From assembly GCF_008180615.1 (NCBI RefSeq), contig NZ_VTEH01000001.1, positions 280,201-344,200 of the forward strand: a stretch of 64,000 nucleotides of DNA, given 5' to 3'. The notes under the pieces were generated by a model. It made no database searches. It was not told the origin of the DNA and saw only the letters and a program-made list of their open reading frames with translations. The position numbers and the translations under genes were made by a program. Positions 55,249 through 64,000 of the stretch are shown piece after piece (the stretch's first letter is position 1; each line of letters begins with the position of its first letter). Origin of the DNA: Rossellomorea vietnamensis (GTDB lineage: Bacteria > Bacillota > Bacilli > Bacillales > Bacillaceae_B).

Positions 55249-57074
55249 ACTTTTAAATCCACCCCCGCATAAGGAACTTCCCCCGCCAGCCCGCGATATT
55301 TTTCCTTCGCTGGTACAGCAGCAGTACCAGCATCCTTAAAATGGACGGATGACAACTTGTAACCGAGCTTTTCAAGGCCCTCCTTCATATTCATTGAAAA
55401 AGGAGCCGATAATTCTTTTAACCTGGGAGTATCATTGTATATGTTCAAGGCAATGACCCTGTTCTGGACAGTCATATCGACAATGACTTCTTTGATGCTT
55501 TCCAGTTCAAGATAGAATAATACACGACAATATTCTGAATCGATTTTCCCGCTTTCCGTTTTCCTTCCAGTCCACTGCATAGTCAAGTCTGTTCTTTGGT
55601 TCATCCATGACAGCGGAAGCTGGTAAACGACGTGCTGAAGCGGTCCGCTTTCCCCAGACAATGCAGCGTGGCCATTCAGCTTGTATAGGAGCCTTTCAGC
55701 AGATTCTCTCATCTCCCCATGAGGAAGCTCCTTTAAAAGGGCTATCAATGACGATTTTAGAGAGTCATGCATGGACCGGTCTACAGGAGCTCCTCCCGCA
55801 AGCTTTGCCTCTTGATTCAGTCCCAGCTTTGAAATAAGATCCTTGATAATATCAGGCAGGTTTTCTTTATGTACCTTAGCAGCATTGCCTTCATCAAAAT
55901 CAACCATCTCTTGAAGCAGTCTCAACGCTTGCTGCTCCGGTCCGCGAATATCACTCAGGCTGCCCATCATTCTGGAGAAGCTGGTCAGTGCTTGCTGTTC
56001 TTTTCTTGAATGGATACCATACATCAGGTTGAATTTATCTGTTTTTGTCAATTGAGGGATTGTTTCTGGATGGGAAAGCAATGATTCTGCCCGCCTTATT
56101 AATTCTGCTCCCCACTTGAGTACTTCCTGGGACGAAGCTTCACCTGATTCCATGATTCTCAAGGCAGATTGGACATCTTTGAGAAGGAGATGTGCCTTTT
56201 CAGCGGATATCTCCACTTTTGCTAGAAGTTCAGCCAAAACGGTCATCTTATCTTTCATCAAGGCTGTTCCATTATTTCCGATAAAAGATCTTATTTCTCC
56301 CAAAGAACTTTCTGAAGGCTCAATCCCCATCAATTGAAGGAGGTTCTGCGCTGATGCACGACGGCTTGGCTCTCCAGCATTATCCACCGCTAAACCCGAG
56401 GCGTAGTTGACAACTTTTTGAAAAAGGTGATTGGTTTCGGATTCTTTGACCTCTCCAAGAATTTTTAAAATCCCTTTATTTCCCATTGATAAAGAAGTGC
56501 TTTTCTGTAAACCGGTTTCCAGCCTGTCCAACAGATCAGTTACCGGTTCCATGTTACGTCCATACAGGTAAGAAAAATATAGCGGCCTAGTAATGGTCAA
56601 ATTTGCATCCTTCAGCCTCAAAAGAGTTTGGATACCCTCCTGCTTGTCTGGCGTATCGGTGAGTATCTCACCCATCCTGAGCAGCTCTCCTTTTGTGAAA
56701 GGCATAGAATTCCTAACCATGAGGGCAACTAATTCCTTAATATTCCCTCCTTTAGGAAGCTGAAGATCGCTCATGAACTTCTCGACAACATCTGAAAATG
56801 AGCCCTTACCTTTACTCTGGAGAGATGATATTACCCTTAATTTAAGAATTCCTTCATCCGCAATCTCTGCTTGAAAGAAATAATGATTTCCCGCAATCAG
56901 GGGGGCTTCCAATTTAGCAATGGTTTTCTGCCCCTTGTAATTGACTTCCGCCATCCCTTCTGGCAGCAGCTTATTGACTTTGGCATAAAGAACCTGTCCA
57001 TCAGTCAATTTGGAGGGATAAGGAGATTTATTCAATCTTTGAAATGTAGCACTTTGTATACTGCGTTCAAGCAT
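55245..57074 (-). CDS. ylqG: FliK-like C-terminal domain protein YlqG
   Basis: 609 residues from ATG at 57074 (AAGGTG 6 nt upstream). Largely helical and poorly conserved over the first 450 residues. The C-terminal part (IKEVIVDMTVQNRVIALNIY, then LKELSAPFSMNMKEGLEKLG with YKLSSVHFKD) has the pattern of the FliK Flg_hook domain. No signal peptide or membrane helix seen. Coupled to ylqH, giving a FliK-like plus FlhB-C-like pair outside the flagellar operon. Biochemical role unknown. Confidence 0.85.
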   Translation of the reverse strand: MLERSIQSATFQRLNKSPYPSKLTDGQVLYAKVNKLLPEGMAEVNYKGQKTIAKLEAPLIAGNHYFFQAEIADEGILKLRVISSLQSKGKGSFSDVVEKFMSDLQLPKGGNIKELVALMVRNSMPFTKGELLRMGEILTDTPDKQEGIQTLLRLKDANLTITRPLYFSYLYGRNMEPVTDLLDRLETGLQKSTSLSMGNKGILKILGEVKESETNHLFQKVVNYASGLAVDNAGEPSRRASAQNLLQLMGIEPSESSLGEIRSFIGNNGTALMKDKMTVLAELLAKVEISAEKAHLLLKDVQSALRIMESGEASSQEVLKWGAELIRRAESLLSHPETIPQLTKTDKFNLMYGIHSRKEQQALTSFSRMMGSLSDIRGPEQQALRLLQEMVDFDEGNAAKVHKENLPDIIKDLISKLGLNQEAKLAGGAPVDRSMHDSLKSSLIALLKELPHGEMRESAERLLYKLNGHAALSGESGPLQHVVYQLPLSWMNQRTDLTMQWTGRKTESGKIDSEYCRVLFYLELESIKEVIVDMTVQNRVIALNIYNDTPRLKELSAPFSMNMKEGLEKLGYKLSSVHFKDAGTAAVPAKEKYRGLAGEVPYAGVDLKV

Positions 57075-57087
57075 GAACACACCTTCT

Positions 57088-57864
57088 TTATTTCAACATA
57101 AGTTCTTTTACCGGCGCAAAGGAGCTGCGATGAATCGGACATGGACCATACTGCTTCAAACCTTCCAAGTGCTCCTTAGTTCCATAACCCATATTTTTCT
57201 GAAACCCATATCCCGGGTAGTCCTGGGCATACTCTTCCATCAGCCTGTCTCTCGTCACTTTAGCGACAATAGAGGCAGCGGCAATTGAAATACTCCGGGC
57301 GTCTCCTTTAATCAAAGAGATTTCAGGAAAGGGTGTCCCCAATTCCATCGCATCAATTAACAAATGGTCAGGGTATACACCAAGTCCATTGACGGCTGTG
57401 ATCATGGCTTTCTTAGAAGCTTGATAGATATTCAACCTGTCAATCTCCTCTGCAGAAATAATCCCTGTCCCCCAGGCAACCGCTTTATCTGTAATAAGCT
57501 CATAGAATGACTCTCTCTGTTTTTCTGACAGTTTTTTTGAGTCATTGATGCCGAGCAGGCAAAAATCCTGAGGCAGGATGACAGCAGCCGCCACAACCGG
57601 TCCGGCCAATGGCCCTCTTCCTACCTCATCTATCCCCGCGATAAACCGGAAACCCTGATGCTTTAATTCGTTTTCAAATGAGCTCATCCGGTCGAATTCC
57701 TCTCGTAAAGCTGTCTCTTGTTCCTGTTGGCTGTACCATTTTGAAATGAGTTTCTGGATTCCTTTTCTTTCATCCTTTTTAAAGGTTTGAAAAAGCTCAT
57801 CCTTCTCTTCTTTAATATCCTTGATGATTCTAGCTGCTTCAGAAATTGTATACTGTTTGGGCAT
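57088..57864 (-). CDS. rnhB: Ribonuclease HII
   Basis: Removes ribonucleotides from RNA-DNA hybrids. 258 residues with an N-terminal extension of about 70 residues typical of Bacillus RNase HII. Active-site D79 and E80 in AGIDEVGRGPLAGPVVAAAV, a further Asp in LLIDAM, and the C-terminal PCPIHRSSF block are present. Confidence 0.98.
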   Translation of the reverse strand: MPKQYTISEAARIIKDIKEEKDELFQTFKKDERKGIQKLISKWYSQQEQETALREEFDRMSSFENELKHQGFRFIAGIDEVGRGPLAGPVVAAAVILPQDFCLLGINDSKKLSEKQRESFYELITDKAVAWGTGIISAEEIDRLNIYQASKKAMITAVNGLGVYPDHLLIDAMELGTPFPEISLIKGDARSISIAAASIVAKVTRDRLMEEYAQDYPGYGFQKNMGYGTKEHLEGLKQYGPCPIHRSSFAPVKELMLK

Positions 57865-57924
57865 AAGCGCTCTCCTATTTACTATGTATGTTCTTTCTTT
57901 TTATCGGCAGATTTACCTAAAAAT

Positions 57925-57969
57925 AAAGCTGACTCTATAAGGGCGAAGTACGCCTATTGAATCAGCTTT
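57925..57969. terminator. Bidirectional terminator between rbgA and rnhB
   Basis: AAAGCTGA/TCAGCTTT outer stem with GGGCG/CGCCT pairing inside; T-rich on both sides (TTTATTTTTAGG on the minus strand). It lies 5 bp after the rbgA stop. Confidence 0.8.
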
Positions 57970-57973
57970 TTCT

Positions 57974-58843
57974 CTATTCTTGTTCTGCTTCGGTAAAATC
58001 CCCCGGGATGTCAAATGTAATCTTACCCAGGCGTTCACTTCTGATATCACGGACAATCAGATCAGAAGTCTTGTCGTAGTCCACTCCGCCTCCAGCAATC
58101 AAGCACCCTCTCTGGACACCGATTTTATCAAACACTTCCACAATTTCCTCTGGAAATACTTCAATGCCATAGCGCTCTTCCAATCTGTTTGGATAATGCT
58201 TTTCCAAATAGCGCAATCCATATACAGCAATATCCTGCAAGTTGAGAATTGTGTCTTTGATTGCACCGGTTAAAGCCAGCTTGTAGCCTACTTCCTGATC
58301 TTCAAACTTTGGCCATAGTATACCTGGTGTATCAAGAAGCTCCATTTCCTTGCCGACCTTTATCCACTGCTGTGCTTTCGTTACACCTGGTGTATTTCCA
58401 GTCTTGGCGATATTCTTCTTAGCCAGCCTGTTGATTAATGTGGATTTTCCGACATTAGGTATACCTACGATCATCGCTCTGATCGCTCTCGGCTTCATTC
58501 CTCTTGATTTCATCCGGTCGAATTTTTCTCTCAAAATTTCTTTAGAAGCTCTTACGATATCTCCTAAACCAGTTCCGCCTTGGGCATTTACTGCCAGTGC
58601 CTTGATGTTCCTGTCAGCAAAATATCTTATCCACTGATCTGTAAGTGCCCTATCTGCCATGTCCGCTTTGTTTAAAAGGACAAGACGGGGCTTATGCTGT
58701 ACCACTTCGTCAATCATCGGATTCCTGGAAGAAATCGGGATGCGGGCATCGACAAGTTCGATGATGATATCAACGAGCTTCAACTTTTCGGTTACCTGTC
58801 TCCTTGCCTTCGCCATGTGTCCCGGAAACCATTGAATGGTCAT
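57974..58843 (-). CDS. rbgA: Ribosome biogenesis GTPase RbgA (YlqF)
   Basis: Circularly permuted GTPase needed for late 50S assembly. 289 residues. Motif order is G4 NKAD (58-61), then G1 GIPNVGKST (127-135), then G3 DTPG (171-174), which proves the permutation. C-terminal ANTAR-like rRNA-binding domain follows. Confidence 0.98.
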   Translation of the reverse strand: MTIQWFPGHMAKARRQVTEKLKLVDIIIELVDARIPISSRNPMIDEVVQHKPRLVLLNKADMADRALTDQWIRYFADRNIKALAVNAQGGTGLGDIVRASKEILREKFDRMKSRGMKPRAIRAMIVGIPNVGKSTLINRLAKKNIAKTGNTPGVTKAQQWIKVGKEMELLDTPGILWPKFEDQEVGYKLALTGAIKDTILNLQDIAVYGLRYLEKHYPNRLEERYGIEVFPEEIVEVFDKIGVQRGCLIAGGGVDYDKTSDLIVRDIRSERLGKITFDIPGDFTEAEQE

Positions 58844-58876
58844 ATTATCACCTCCATAAATTCTGTTTCTATCTTC

Positions 58877-59428
58877 TTACTTTATAACTTCTATGTCTTT
58901 GATCGGCCAATAGATGACATTAGTACTGCCAATGACTTCATCCACTTCCACTACGCCTATATGGCGGCTGTCCTTACTGAAACGGCGGTTATCCCCCATA
59001 ACAAAGAGGGTGTTTTCCGGAACTGTTTCCCGCCCGATTTTTTCTGCTAACGTAAAGTCTTCAGTCAGCAGGCCATCATCGATCTGTTCCTTATATTCTT
59101 CCAAATAAGGTTCGTCATATGCTTCTCCGTTAACATAAAGTACATCGTCTATATATTTAACGGTGTCTCCAGGAAGCCCGATTACACGCTTGATATAATC
59201 TTTTTGTTCCGGGGCATGAAACACAATTATATCAAAACGATCCGGTTCTCCAACGCTATAACTTAACTTATTAACAATCATCCTGTCACCATTATGTAAT
59301 GTCGGCATCATTGATAAACCGTCAACCACGATCGGCGTAAATAAAAAGTAACGGATGAGTGCAGCCAGTCCGACAGCAATCAATAATGCCTTGGTCCATT
59401 CCCACAGTTCATTCTTCTGCTTTGCCAC
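58877..59428 (-). CDS. lepB: Type I signal peptidase
   Basis: Cleaves Sec and Tat signal peptides outside the membrane. 183 residues, single N-terminal anchor (about 13-31), the Gram-positive S/K dyad enzyme. Ser39 in VDGLSMMPT and Lys80 in DYIKRVIGLPGD form the dyad; MGDNRRFSKDSR is box E. GTG start with GGAGGGG upstream. Confidence 0.97.
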   Translation of the reverse strand: MAKQKNELWEWTKALLIAVGLAALIRYFLFTPIVVDGLSMMPTLHNGDRMIVNKLSYSVGEPDRFDIIVFHAPEQKDYIKRVIGLPGDTVKYIDDVLYVNGEAYDEPYLEEYKEQIDDGLLTEDFTLAEKIGRETVPENTLFVMGDNRRFSKDSRHIGVVEVDEVIGSTNVIYWPIKDIEVIK

Positions 59429-59670
59429 CAGGTTCCCCTCCTGTGCCTCAAATTTTTCCCATAGTCATATTCTACAAAAAGCAGACACGGTTTACATCTG
59501 ATATACTTTAAAATGATTATTATAGTATGTATTGTTTTATTAATTTAAGAAAAGAGCTTTCAATAGTTCCTGCTGAAAACATGAAATCCGCCTGGCTGGA
59601 CGCTTTATAATGATCACATCTGTACACCTTTGCTAACGGCATATTAACTGAAAATCTGTTTAATAAACTG

Positions 59671-59698
59671 AAAAAGGAGCTTGTCTCCAAGCTCCTTT
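59671..59698 (-). terminator. Rho-independent terminator after rplS
   Basis: AAGGAGCTTG/CAAGCTCCTT perfect 10 bp stem, GAGA loop, then TTTCAG on the minus strand. 12 bp past the rplS stop. Confidence 0.95.
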
Positions 59699-59709
59699 CC
59701 ATCTTAAAA

Positions 59710-60054
59710 TTATCGAATTTCTTTGATACGTGCAGCTTTACCGCGCAGGTTGCGCAAGTAGTAAAGTTTCGCACGGCGTACTTTACCGCGGCGAATAACT
59801 TCAAGCTTCGCGATTTTTGGTGTGTGTACAGGGAATGTACGCTCAACACCAACACCATAAGAAATTTTACGAACTGTGAACGTTTCGCTGATTCCGCCGC
59901 CACGACGGCCGATTACTACACCTTCGAATACCTGAATACGCTCGCGAGTACCCTCAACAATGTTAACGTGTACGCGAACTGTATCACCAGGACGGAAAGA
60001 TGGTAAATCAGAACGAAGTTGTTCTTTTGTAATTTCTTCGATCAATTTGTGCAT
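59710..60054 (-). CDS. rplS: Ribosomal protein L19
   Basis: Large-subunit protein at the subunit interface. 114 residues; [40 protein letters not shown] and the basic C terminus [17 protein letters not shown] are typical. Own promoter and leader (see 60055-60188). Confidence 0.98.
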   Translation of the reverse strand: MHKLIEEITKEQLRSDLPSFRPGDTVRVHVNIVEGTRERIQVFEGVVIGRRGGGISETFTVRKISYGVGVERTFPVHTPKIAKLEVIRRGKVRRAKLYYLRNLRGKAARIKEIR

Positions 60055-60153
60055 CTATTTCATCTCCTTCCACCAGATGCTCTTACAAAAACGATTTATT
60101 GCAGCGGAACATCCTAATCGATGACCCGATAGAAATTATCTGATCAAGTCACA
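60055..60153 (-). promoter_or_regulatory. rplS 5' leader, possible L19 autoregulatory element
   Basis: About 100 nt leader from the promoter at 60160-60188 to the ATG. An L19 leader RNA family is known upstream of rplS in Firmicutes; this leader has the right position and length, with a GATAGAAATTATC-type imperfect hairpin, but I could not confirm the consensus by eye. Confidence 0.4.
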
Positions 60154-60159
60154 AAGGTA

Positions 60160-60188
60160 ATAATACCATATTGATACGATTGAATCAA
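60160..60188 (-). promoter_or_regulatory. SigA promoter of rplS
   Basis: Minus strand TTGATT (60183-60188), 17 nt spacer, TATTAT (60160-60165). It lies directly after the trmD stop codon. Confidence 0.75.
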
Positions 60189-60198
60189 CTAGTTTCTA

Positions 60199-60933
60199 TC
60201 ATTTTTCCCATTCTTCAAGCCATTTTTTTTGGCGTTCATTCAATTCTTTGCTATCCAGCAGATCGGGTCTTCTTTCAAACGTCCTTCTGAGTGATTCCCT
60301 TTCTCTCCATTCCTCAATGAGTTTATGGTTACCGGAAATCAGTTCCTGAGGCACCTTCATCCCTCTAAAGTCAGACGGCCTTGTATAATGGGGGTGTTCT
60401 AGATATCCTGATGAGAAGGAGTCCTGTACAGGTGAATCTTCATTCCCCAGCACTCCCGGAAGAAGCCTTACTACACTGTCGATGATGACCATTGCTCCGA
60501 GTTCCCCGCCCGTGAGGACAAAGTCACCTATCGAAATTTCATCTGTCACCACATGCTCCCGGATTCTTTCATCGTATCCCTCATAATGGCCGCAGACAAA
60601 AATCAAATGGTCTTCCTGCGCCAGTTCTTCTGCTTTCTTCTGGGAATATCTTTCCCCCTGCGGACAAAGCAGTATGACTCTTGGCTTTTTCTGCTGGGAC
60701 GGGATTGAGAGGGCTTCTACCGCGTCGAAAATGGGCTGTGGCTTCAACACCATTCCAGCACCGCCTCCGTATGGATAATCATCGACTTGTCCATGTTTGT
60801 TATCGGCATACTCCCTGAAATTCACTACATTATACTGAACGGCACCTTTTTCTTCTGCTTTTTTTAAAATGGACTCACCGAATACTCCACTGAACATTGA
60901 TGGAAATAGAGAAAGTACATCTATTCTTTTCAT
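60199..60933 (-). CDS. trmD: tRNA (guanine-N1)-methyltransferase TrmD
   Basis: Makes m1G37 next to the anticodon. SPOUT-fold knot motifs [12 protein letters not shown] and [17 protein letters not shown]; 244 residues. ATGA overlap with rimM. Confidence 0.98.
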   Translation of the reverse strand: MKRIDVLSLFPSMFSGVFGESILKKAEEKGAVQYNVVNFREYADNKHGQVDDYPYGGGAGMVLKPQPIFDAVEALSIPSQQKKPRVILLCPQGERYSQKKAEELAQEDHLIFVCGHYEGYDERIREHVVTDEISIGDFVLTGGELGAMVIIDSVVRLLPGVLGNEDSPVQDSFSSGYLEHPHYTRPSDFRGMKVPQELISGNHKLIEEWRERESLRRTFERRPDLLDSKELNERQKKWLEEWEK

Positions 60934-61448
60934 GACAGAAGCCCTTCCATTGGATCAATAAGAATCAACTTATTATCTATATCTATTTCTTTAACAACCT
61001 CATCAATATAAGGAATCAGAATTTCCTTCCCTTTAGCACCTTTGACTACCCATACATCATTTGCTCCCGGTGTCAAAATTTCAGTGATTGAACCAACTTC
61101 CTCACCCGCAGATGTTTTGACTGTACAGCCGATAATTTCATGGAAGTAGAATTCTCCTTCTTCAAGGTGACCAAGCTGTGTTTCATTGATTTTCAGGATT
61201 CCATTTTTGAAAGGCTCCACTTTGCTGATGTCTGTGTAATCAACAAAAGTGAGCAAGTCAAAATTCTTATGTTTCCGGTGAGTTTCAACCGTCAATTCCA
61301 GAGGGTCTTTTCCTTTTTCAGAAAAAAAATAGAGTGTATTGCCCTTCTTGTATCTTTCTTCCGGGAAATCCGTCCTTGAAATTACCCTGACTTCACCTTT
61401 TACTCCATGTGTATTAACAACCTTGCCGACGTTAAACCATTTATCCAT
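60930..61448 (-). CDS. rimM: 16S rRNA processing protein RimM
   Basis: 30S assembly factor that binds S19. N-terminal barrel [14 protein letters not shown] and C-terminal PRC-barrel [20 protein letters not shown]. 172 residues from ATG at 61448 (AGAGGTG 7 nt upstream). Confidence 0.97.
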   Translation of the reverse strand: MDKWFNVGKVVNTHGVKGEVRVISRTDFPEERYKKGNTLYFFSEKGKDPLELTVETHRKHKNFDLLTFVDYTDISKVEPFKNGILKINETQLGHLEEGEFYFHEIIGCTVKTSAGEEVGSITEILTPGANDVWVVKGAKGKEILIPYIDEVVKEIDIDNKLILIDPMEGLLS

Positions 61449-61459
61449 TAGTATCACCT

Positions 61460-61846
61460 CTATCGTATTTCACATATGTACCCGTCTTTCACCACAATCG
61501 TCCTGGAAAGATTCTTTTCTTCCCAATTATCCCCCACTTGCACTTCGACAATCCCCTGAATCTCTTTGTCCTTCAACTCACTACCAAGAGGAAGTATATC
61601 AAGCTGGTCAATCTGGAAGTCTGTCAGTTTGATTTTCTCCATTCTTGCCTCTATCTCTTTTTCAAAATGAGATTTTAAGCTTTGCGAGGAATACTTTTTC
61701 GTTTTTTCCATCTTCTTCATTTCAAATCTCAGCTGATCACATTCTTTATTAAGTTGGAACTTTTTCCCGAGGTATTCATCCAGCAATGCTTTCTTGCTCG
61801 ATTCCGTCAGCACCTGATTCACTGTGACATTCTGGAGAATCTTCAT
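61460..61846 (-). CDS. ylqD: YlqD family protein
   Basis: 128 residues of unknown function, conserved in this cluster in Bacillaceae. Begins [18 protein letters not shown], has a central coiled coil (about 30-70) and a C-terminal small beta-strand region ([20 protein letters not shown]). Start at 61846 is set by GGAGGCGG 4 nt upstream; the longer frame from 61888 is unlikely. Confidence 0.9.
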   Translation of the reverse strand: MKILQNVTVNQVLTESSKKALLDEYLGKKFQLNKECDQLRFEMKKMEKTKKYSSQSLKSHFEKEIEARMEKIKLTDFQIDQLDILPLGSELKDKEIQGIVEVQVGDNWEEKNLSRTIVVKDGYICEIR

Positions 61847-62151
61847 TAATCCGCCTCCTGTGAATGTGTTCATTTTACCCGCTTCCACCTGGACATGCAG
61901 GGGCAGGGAATGTAATTAGGTAAACCCCCTTCCTAAAAGGGGCGTAACGTCTGGTTATCTGATTCAAAGCATCCGGGTCTGCTCTCTTAAAAATGGATGA
62001 AGGCTGCATTCAGACCTATAAAATGGTATATAAAAAGGGAGGTTTTTTCTCCTCCCTTTTGGCAACTGTCTTATATATGCCGGCTTAAGCGGAACCCCCA
62101 TCCTGATGATTACCATGAAGGGAAGCAGCCGCTATGTCCGGCTCTTGTTGT
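61847..62151. other. 305 bp spacer between khpA and ylqD
   Basis: Contains the khpA terminator (62033-62060) and a small CCCC/GGGG hairpin near 61926-61943. It must contain the promoter for ylqD-rimM-trmD, but none was clear. No gene seen. Confidence 0.5.
62033..62060 (-). terminator. Rho-independent terminator after rpsP-khpA
   Basis: AAAAGGGAGG/CCTCCCTTTT 10 bp stem, 8 nt loop, T-run on the minus strand. Confidence 0.92.
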
Positions 62152-62394
62152 TCACTCTGCGATTTCCAGAAAGACTCTCTTTTTTTCATGTGATCCTGCT
62201 GCAGCATAAACTACTGTCCGAATCGACTTTGCGACCCGTCCCTGCTTTCCGATCACTTTTCCCATGTCTTCGGGATGAAGAATAAGCTTATAAGTGACAG
62301 AATCATCATTCTCCTCAGCATCTACTTCTAAATGCTCAGGCCGATCTACAAGGGGAGCCACAATCGTTAAGATCAAATCTTTCATTCGTTCCAC
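62152..62394 (-). CDS. khpA: KH-domain RNA-binding protein KhpA (YlqC)
   Basis: Single KH domain of about 80 residues with GKVIGKQGRVAKSIRTVVYA containing the GxxG loop. In related Firmicutes KhpA pairs with KhpB/Jag and affects RNA-level regulation of cell division. The longest frame starts with GTG at 62394, while an ATG at 62385 (MKDLILT) is also possible; neither has a strong Shine-Dalgarno, so translation is probably coupled to rpsP, whose stop lies 2 bp upstream. Confidence 0.94.
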   Translation of the reverse strand: MERMKDLILTIVAPLVDRPEHLEVDAEENDDSVTYKLILHPEDMGKVIGKQGRVAKSIRTVVYAAAGSHEKKRVFLEIAE

Positions 62395-62396
62395 AA

Positions 62397-62669
62397 TTAC
62401 TTGCTGTATTTAGCGTTGTGGAATTTTTCCATGATACCTTGTTTAGAGAAAAGGTTGCGGACTGTGTCAGATGGTTTCGCACCATTTTGCATCCATTTAA
62501 GAGCAAGCTCTTCATTGATATCTACAACAGCTGGCTCTGCAACCGGGTTGTAAGTTCCAACTGTTTCAATTTGACGTCCATCACGCGGTGAACGAGAATC
62601 TGCTACTACAATACGATAGAAAGGGGACTTTTTAGCTCCCATACGTTTTAAACGAATTTTTACTGCCAT
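62397..62669 (-). CDS. rpsP: Ribosomal protein S16
   Basis: 90 residues; begins [20 protein letters not shown] with [12 protein letters not shown], the family signature. GGAGGTG precedes the ATG. Own promoter upstream. Confidence 0.98.
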   Translation of the reverse strand: MAVKIRLKRMGAKKSPFYRIVVADSRSPRDGRQIETVGTYNPVAEPAVVDINEELALKWMQNGAKPSDTVRNLFSKQGIMEKFHNAKYSK

Positions 62670-62706
62670 GTTTAAAGCACCTCCGAATAGTTTTACACAA
62701 GTAGAT

Positions 62707-62735
62707 ATAATATCAGTGTGTATTTTGTTTGTAAA
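62707..62735 (-). promoter_or_regulatory. SigA promoter of rpsP
   Basis: Minus strand TTTACA (62730-62735), 17 nt spacer, TATTAT (62707-62712), about 30 nt leader to rpsP. Just upstream is a repeated AACTGTTAA pair (about 62747-62776) that could be an operator. Confidence 0.7.
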
Positions 62736-62786
62736 GTGTTTTTTCTTAACAGTTGAATTTTCTTTTTAACAGTTAAGATCAAAAGC

Positions 62787-64000
62787 CTACATGAACGGGA
62801 ATTTCATACCTTTTTTCTTAGCTTTTCCCTGCATTCCGCTCATTTGTTTCATCATTTTTTTCATATCTTCAAACTGCTTAAGCAAGCGGTTGACTTCCTG
62901 GATATTTCTTCCACTTCCCCTTGCAATCCGTTTTTTTCTGCCTGCATTGATGGTTTCTGGATGCTGCTTCTCTTCTTTTGTCATGGATTGAATGATTGCT
63001 TCGACGTGGCTCAGCTGTTTTTCATCCACTTGCAGTTTATCCAGGCCCTTCATCTTGTTAGCGCCAGGCATCATCTTGATTAATTCATCAAGAGGACCCA
63101 TTTGTTTGACTTGTCCAAGCTGCTCAAGGAAGTCTTCAAAAGTAAAGGACATAGTCCTCATTTTCTTTTCAAGCTCTTTGGCTTTCTCTTCATCGACATT
63201 AGCCTGGGCTTTCTCGATCAGCGACAGAACATCACCCATACCAAGGATACGGGAAGCCATTCGCTCAGGATGGAAAGCTTCAAGTGCATCCAGCTTTTCG
63301 CCCATCCCGACAAATTTAATCGGTTTCTCCGTAACAGATCGGATGGATAGAGCAGCACCGCCTCGAGTATCTCCGTCCAGTTTTGTCAGGACAACTCCTG
63401 AAATCCCTAATGAATCATTAAAGCTTTGGGCAACATTCACCGCATCCTGTCCGGTCATTGCATCGACAACAAGAAAGATTTCGTCTGGATTTGTGAGCTC
63501 CTTGATATCCTCCAATTCACCCATCAGCTTCTCATCAATATGAAGGCGTCCGGCTGTATCTATCAGAACATAATCATGGTGCTCTTCCTTCGCTTTCTCG
63601 ATTGCCTGCTTTGCAATTTCCACAGGACTTACCTGGTCCCCCAATGAGAATACAGGCATGCTCAATTGTTTTCCAAGTGTTTCCAGCTGTTTGATCGCTG
63701 CAGGACGGTAAATATCTGCCGCCACCAGCAAAGGTTTGCGGTTATATTTCTTTCTCAGAAGATTGGCGAGCTTACCAGTGGTCGTTGTTTTACCTGCACC
63801 CTGAAGACCGACCATCATTATGACGGTAGGCGCACGCTTGGCGACAGCGATCTGGCTTTGCTCTCCTCCCATTAAATCGGTAAGTTCTTCTTTAACCACT
63901 TTGATGACCTGCTGGCCCGGCGTCAAACTTTGCATGACTTCCTGGCCTACAGCCCGTTCACTTACCTTTTTGACGAAAGTTTTTACTACTTTGAAGTTTA
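62787..64000 (-). CDS. ffh: Signal recognition particle protein Ffh (5' end outside window)
   Basis: SRP GTPase that targets membrane and secreted proteins. The frame is open from the window edge (NFKVVKTFVKKVSERAVGQ) to the stop at 62787, about 404 codons; roughly the first 45 residues are missing. N domain, then G domain with GLQGAGKTTTTGKLA, DTAGRL and TKLDGDTRGGAALS, then the methionine-rich M domain that binds 4.5S RNA and signal peptides (MKKMMKQMSGMQG). Confidence 0.98.
   Translation of the reverse strand, partial: NFKVVKTFVKKVSERAVGQEVMQSLTPGQQVIKVVKEELTDLMGGEQSQIAVAKRAPTVIMMVGLQGAGKTTTTGKLANLLRKKYNRKPLLVAADIYRPAAIKQLETLGKQLSMPVFSLGDQVSPVEIAKQAIEKAKEEHHDYVLIDTAGRLHIDEKLMGELEDIKELTNPDEIFLVVDAMTGQDAVNVAQSFNDSLGISGVVLTKLDGDTRGGAALSIRSVTEKPIKFVGMGEKLDALEAFHPERMASRILGMGDVLSLIEKAQANVDEEKAKELEKKMRTMSFTFEDFLEQLGQVKQMGPLDELIKMMPGANKMKGLDKLQVDEKQLSHVEAIIQSMTKEEKQHPETINAGRKKRIARGSGRNIQEVNRLLKQFEDMKKMMKQMSGMQGKAKKKGMKFPFM

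Noticed and set aside
62787..63935. ffh starting at the ATG at 63935
   Set aside because: The frame continues to the window edge with clear Ffh sequence (VVKTFVKKVSERAVGQ), so this ATG is internal and the gene is cut by the window.

Overview
This 64 kb window is a chromosomal segment of a low-GC, Gram-positive, flagellated member of the Bacillaceae. Gene content and order follow the Bacillus subtilis ylqF-to-polC region almost gene for gene: CodY, SigD, CheC/CheD, FliY, SwrB and SwrD homologues are present, with strong GGAGG-type ribosome binding sites and several TTG starts. All convincing protein genes lie on the minus strand, so transcription runs from high to low coordinates. ffh (right edge) and polC (left edge) are cut by the window.

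Layout in transcription order. (1) 64.0-57.1 kb, translation and export housekeeping: ffh, rpsP, khpA, ylqD, rimM, trmD, rplS, lepB, rbgA, rnhB. (2) 57.1-55.0 kb, ylqG-ylqH, a FliK-like and a free-standing FlhB-C-like gene outside the flagellar operon. (3) 55.0-53.3 kb, a 1.7 kb gene-poor island of nested repeats and inverted repeats. (4) 53.3-43.2 kb: sucC-sucD, dprA, topA, xerC, hslV(clpQ), hslU(clpY), codY. The trmFO gene expected between topA and xerC is missing. (5) 43.2-42.5 kb, a 700 bp control region with the codY terminator, a clear c-di-GMP-I riboswitch with its own terminator, and a SigA-type promoter ahead of flgB. (6) 42.5-14.3 kb, one fla/che superoperon: flgB flgC fliE fliF fliG fliH fliI fliJ motE fliK flgD, a small flagellar operon protein, flgE swrD fliL fliM fliY cheY fliO fliP fliQ fliR flhB flhA flhF flhG cheB cheA cheW cheC cheD, a small membrane protein, sigD swrB. 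It encodes the basal body, hook, type III export gate, switch, chemotaxis core and the late-gene sigma factor. (7) 14.2-0 kb: rpsB-tsf, pyrH-frr, uppS-cdsA-dxr-rseP, proS, polC.

The most notable signal is the c-di-GMP-I aptamer plus terminator between codY and flgB, which would make the whole motility operon sensitive to the second messenger of the swim/biofilm switch. Secondary signals are the ylqG-ylqH pair, the repeat island (two inverted copies of one element, one nested in a second; a roughly 100 bp family in at least four copies; four 21 bp palindromes at 52/61/52 bp spacing), a possible SD-sequestered small hydrophobic ORF in that island, a reading frame filling an enlarged hslV-hslU gap, and a strong hairpin directly ahead of xerC.

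Coordinates and motif matches come from reading the sequence by eye. Family assignments rest on recognised motifs and conserved gene order; no database search was run.
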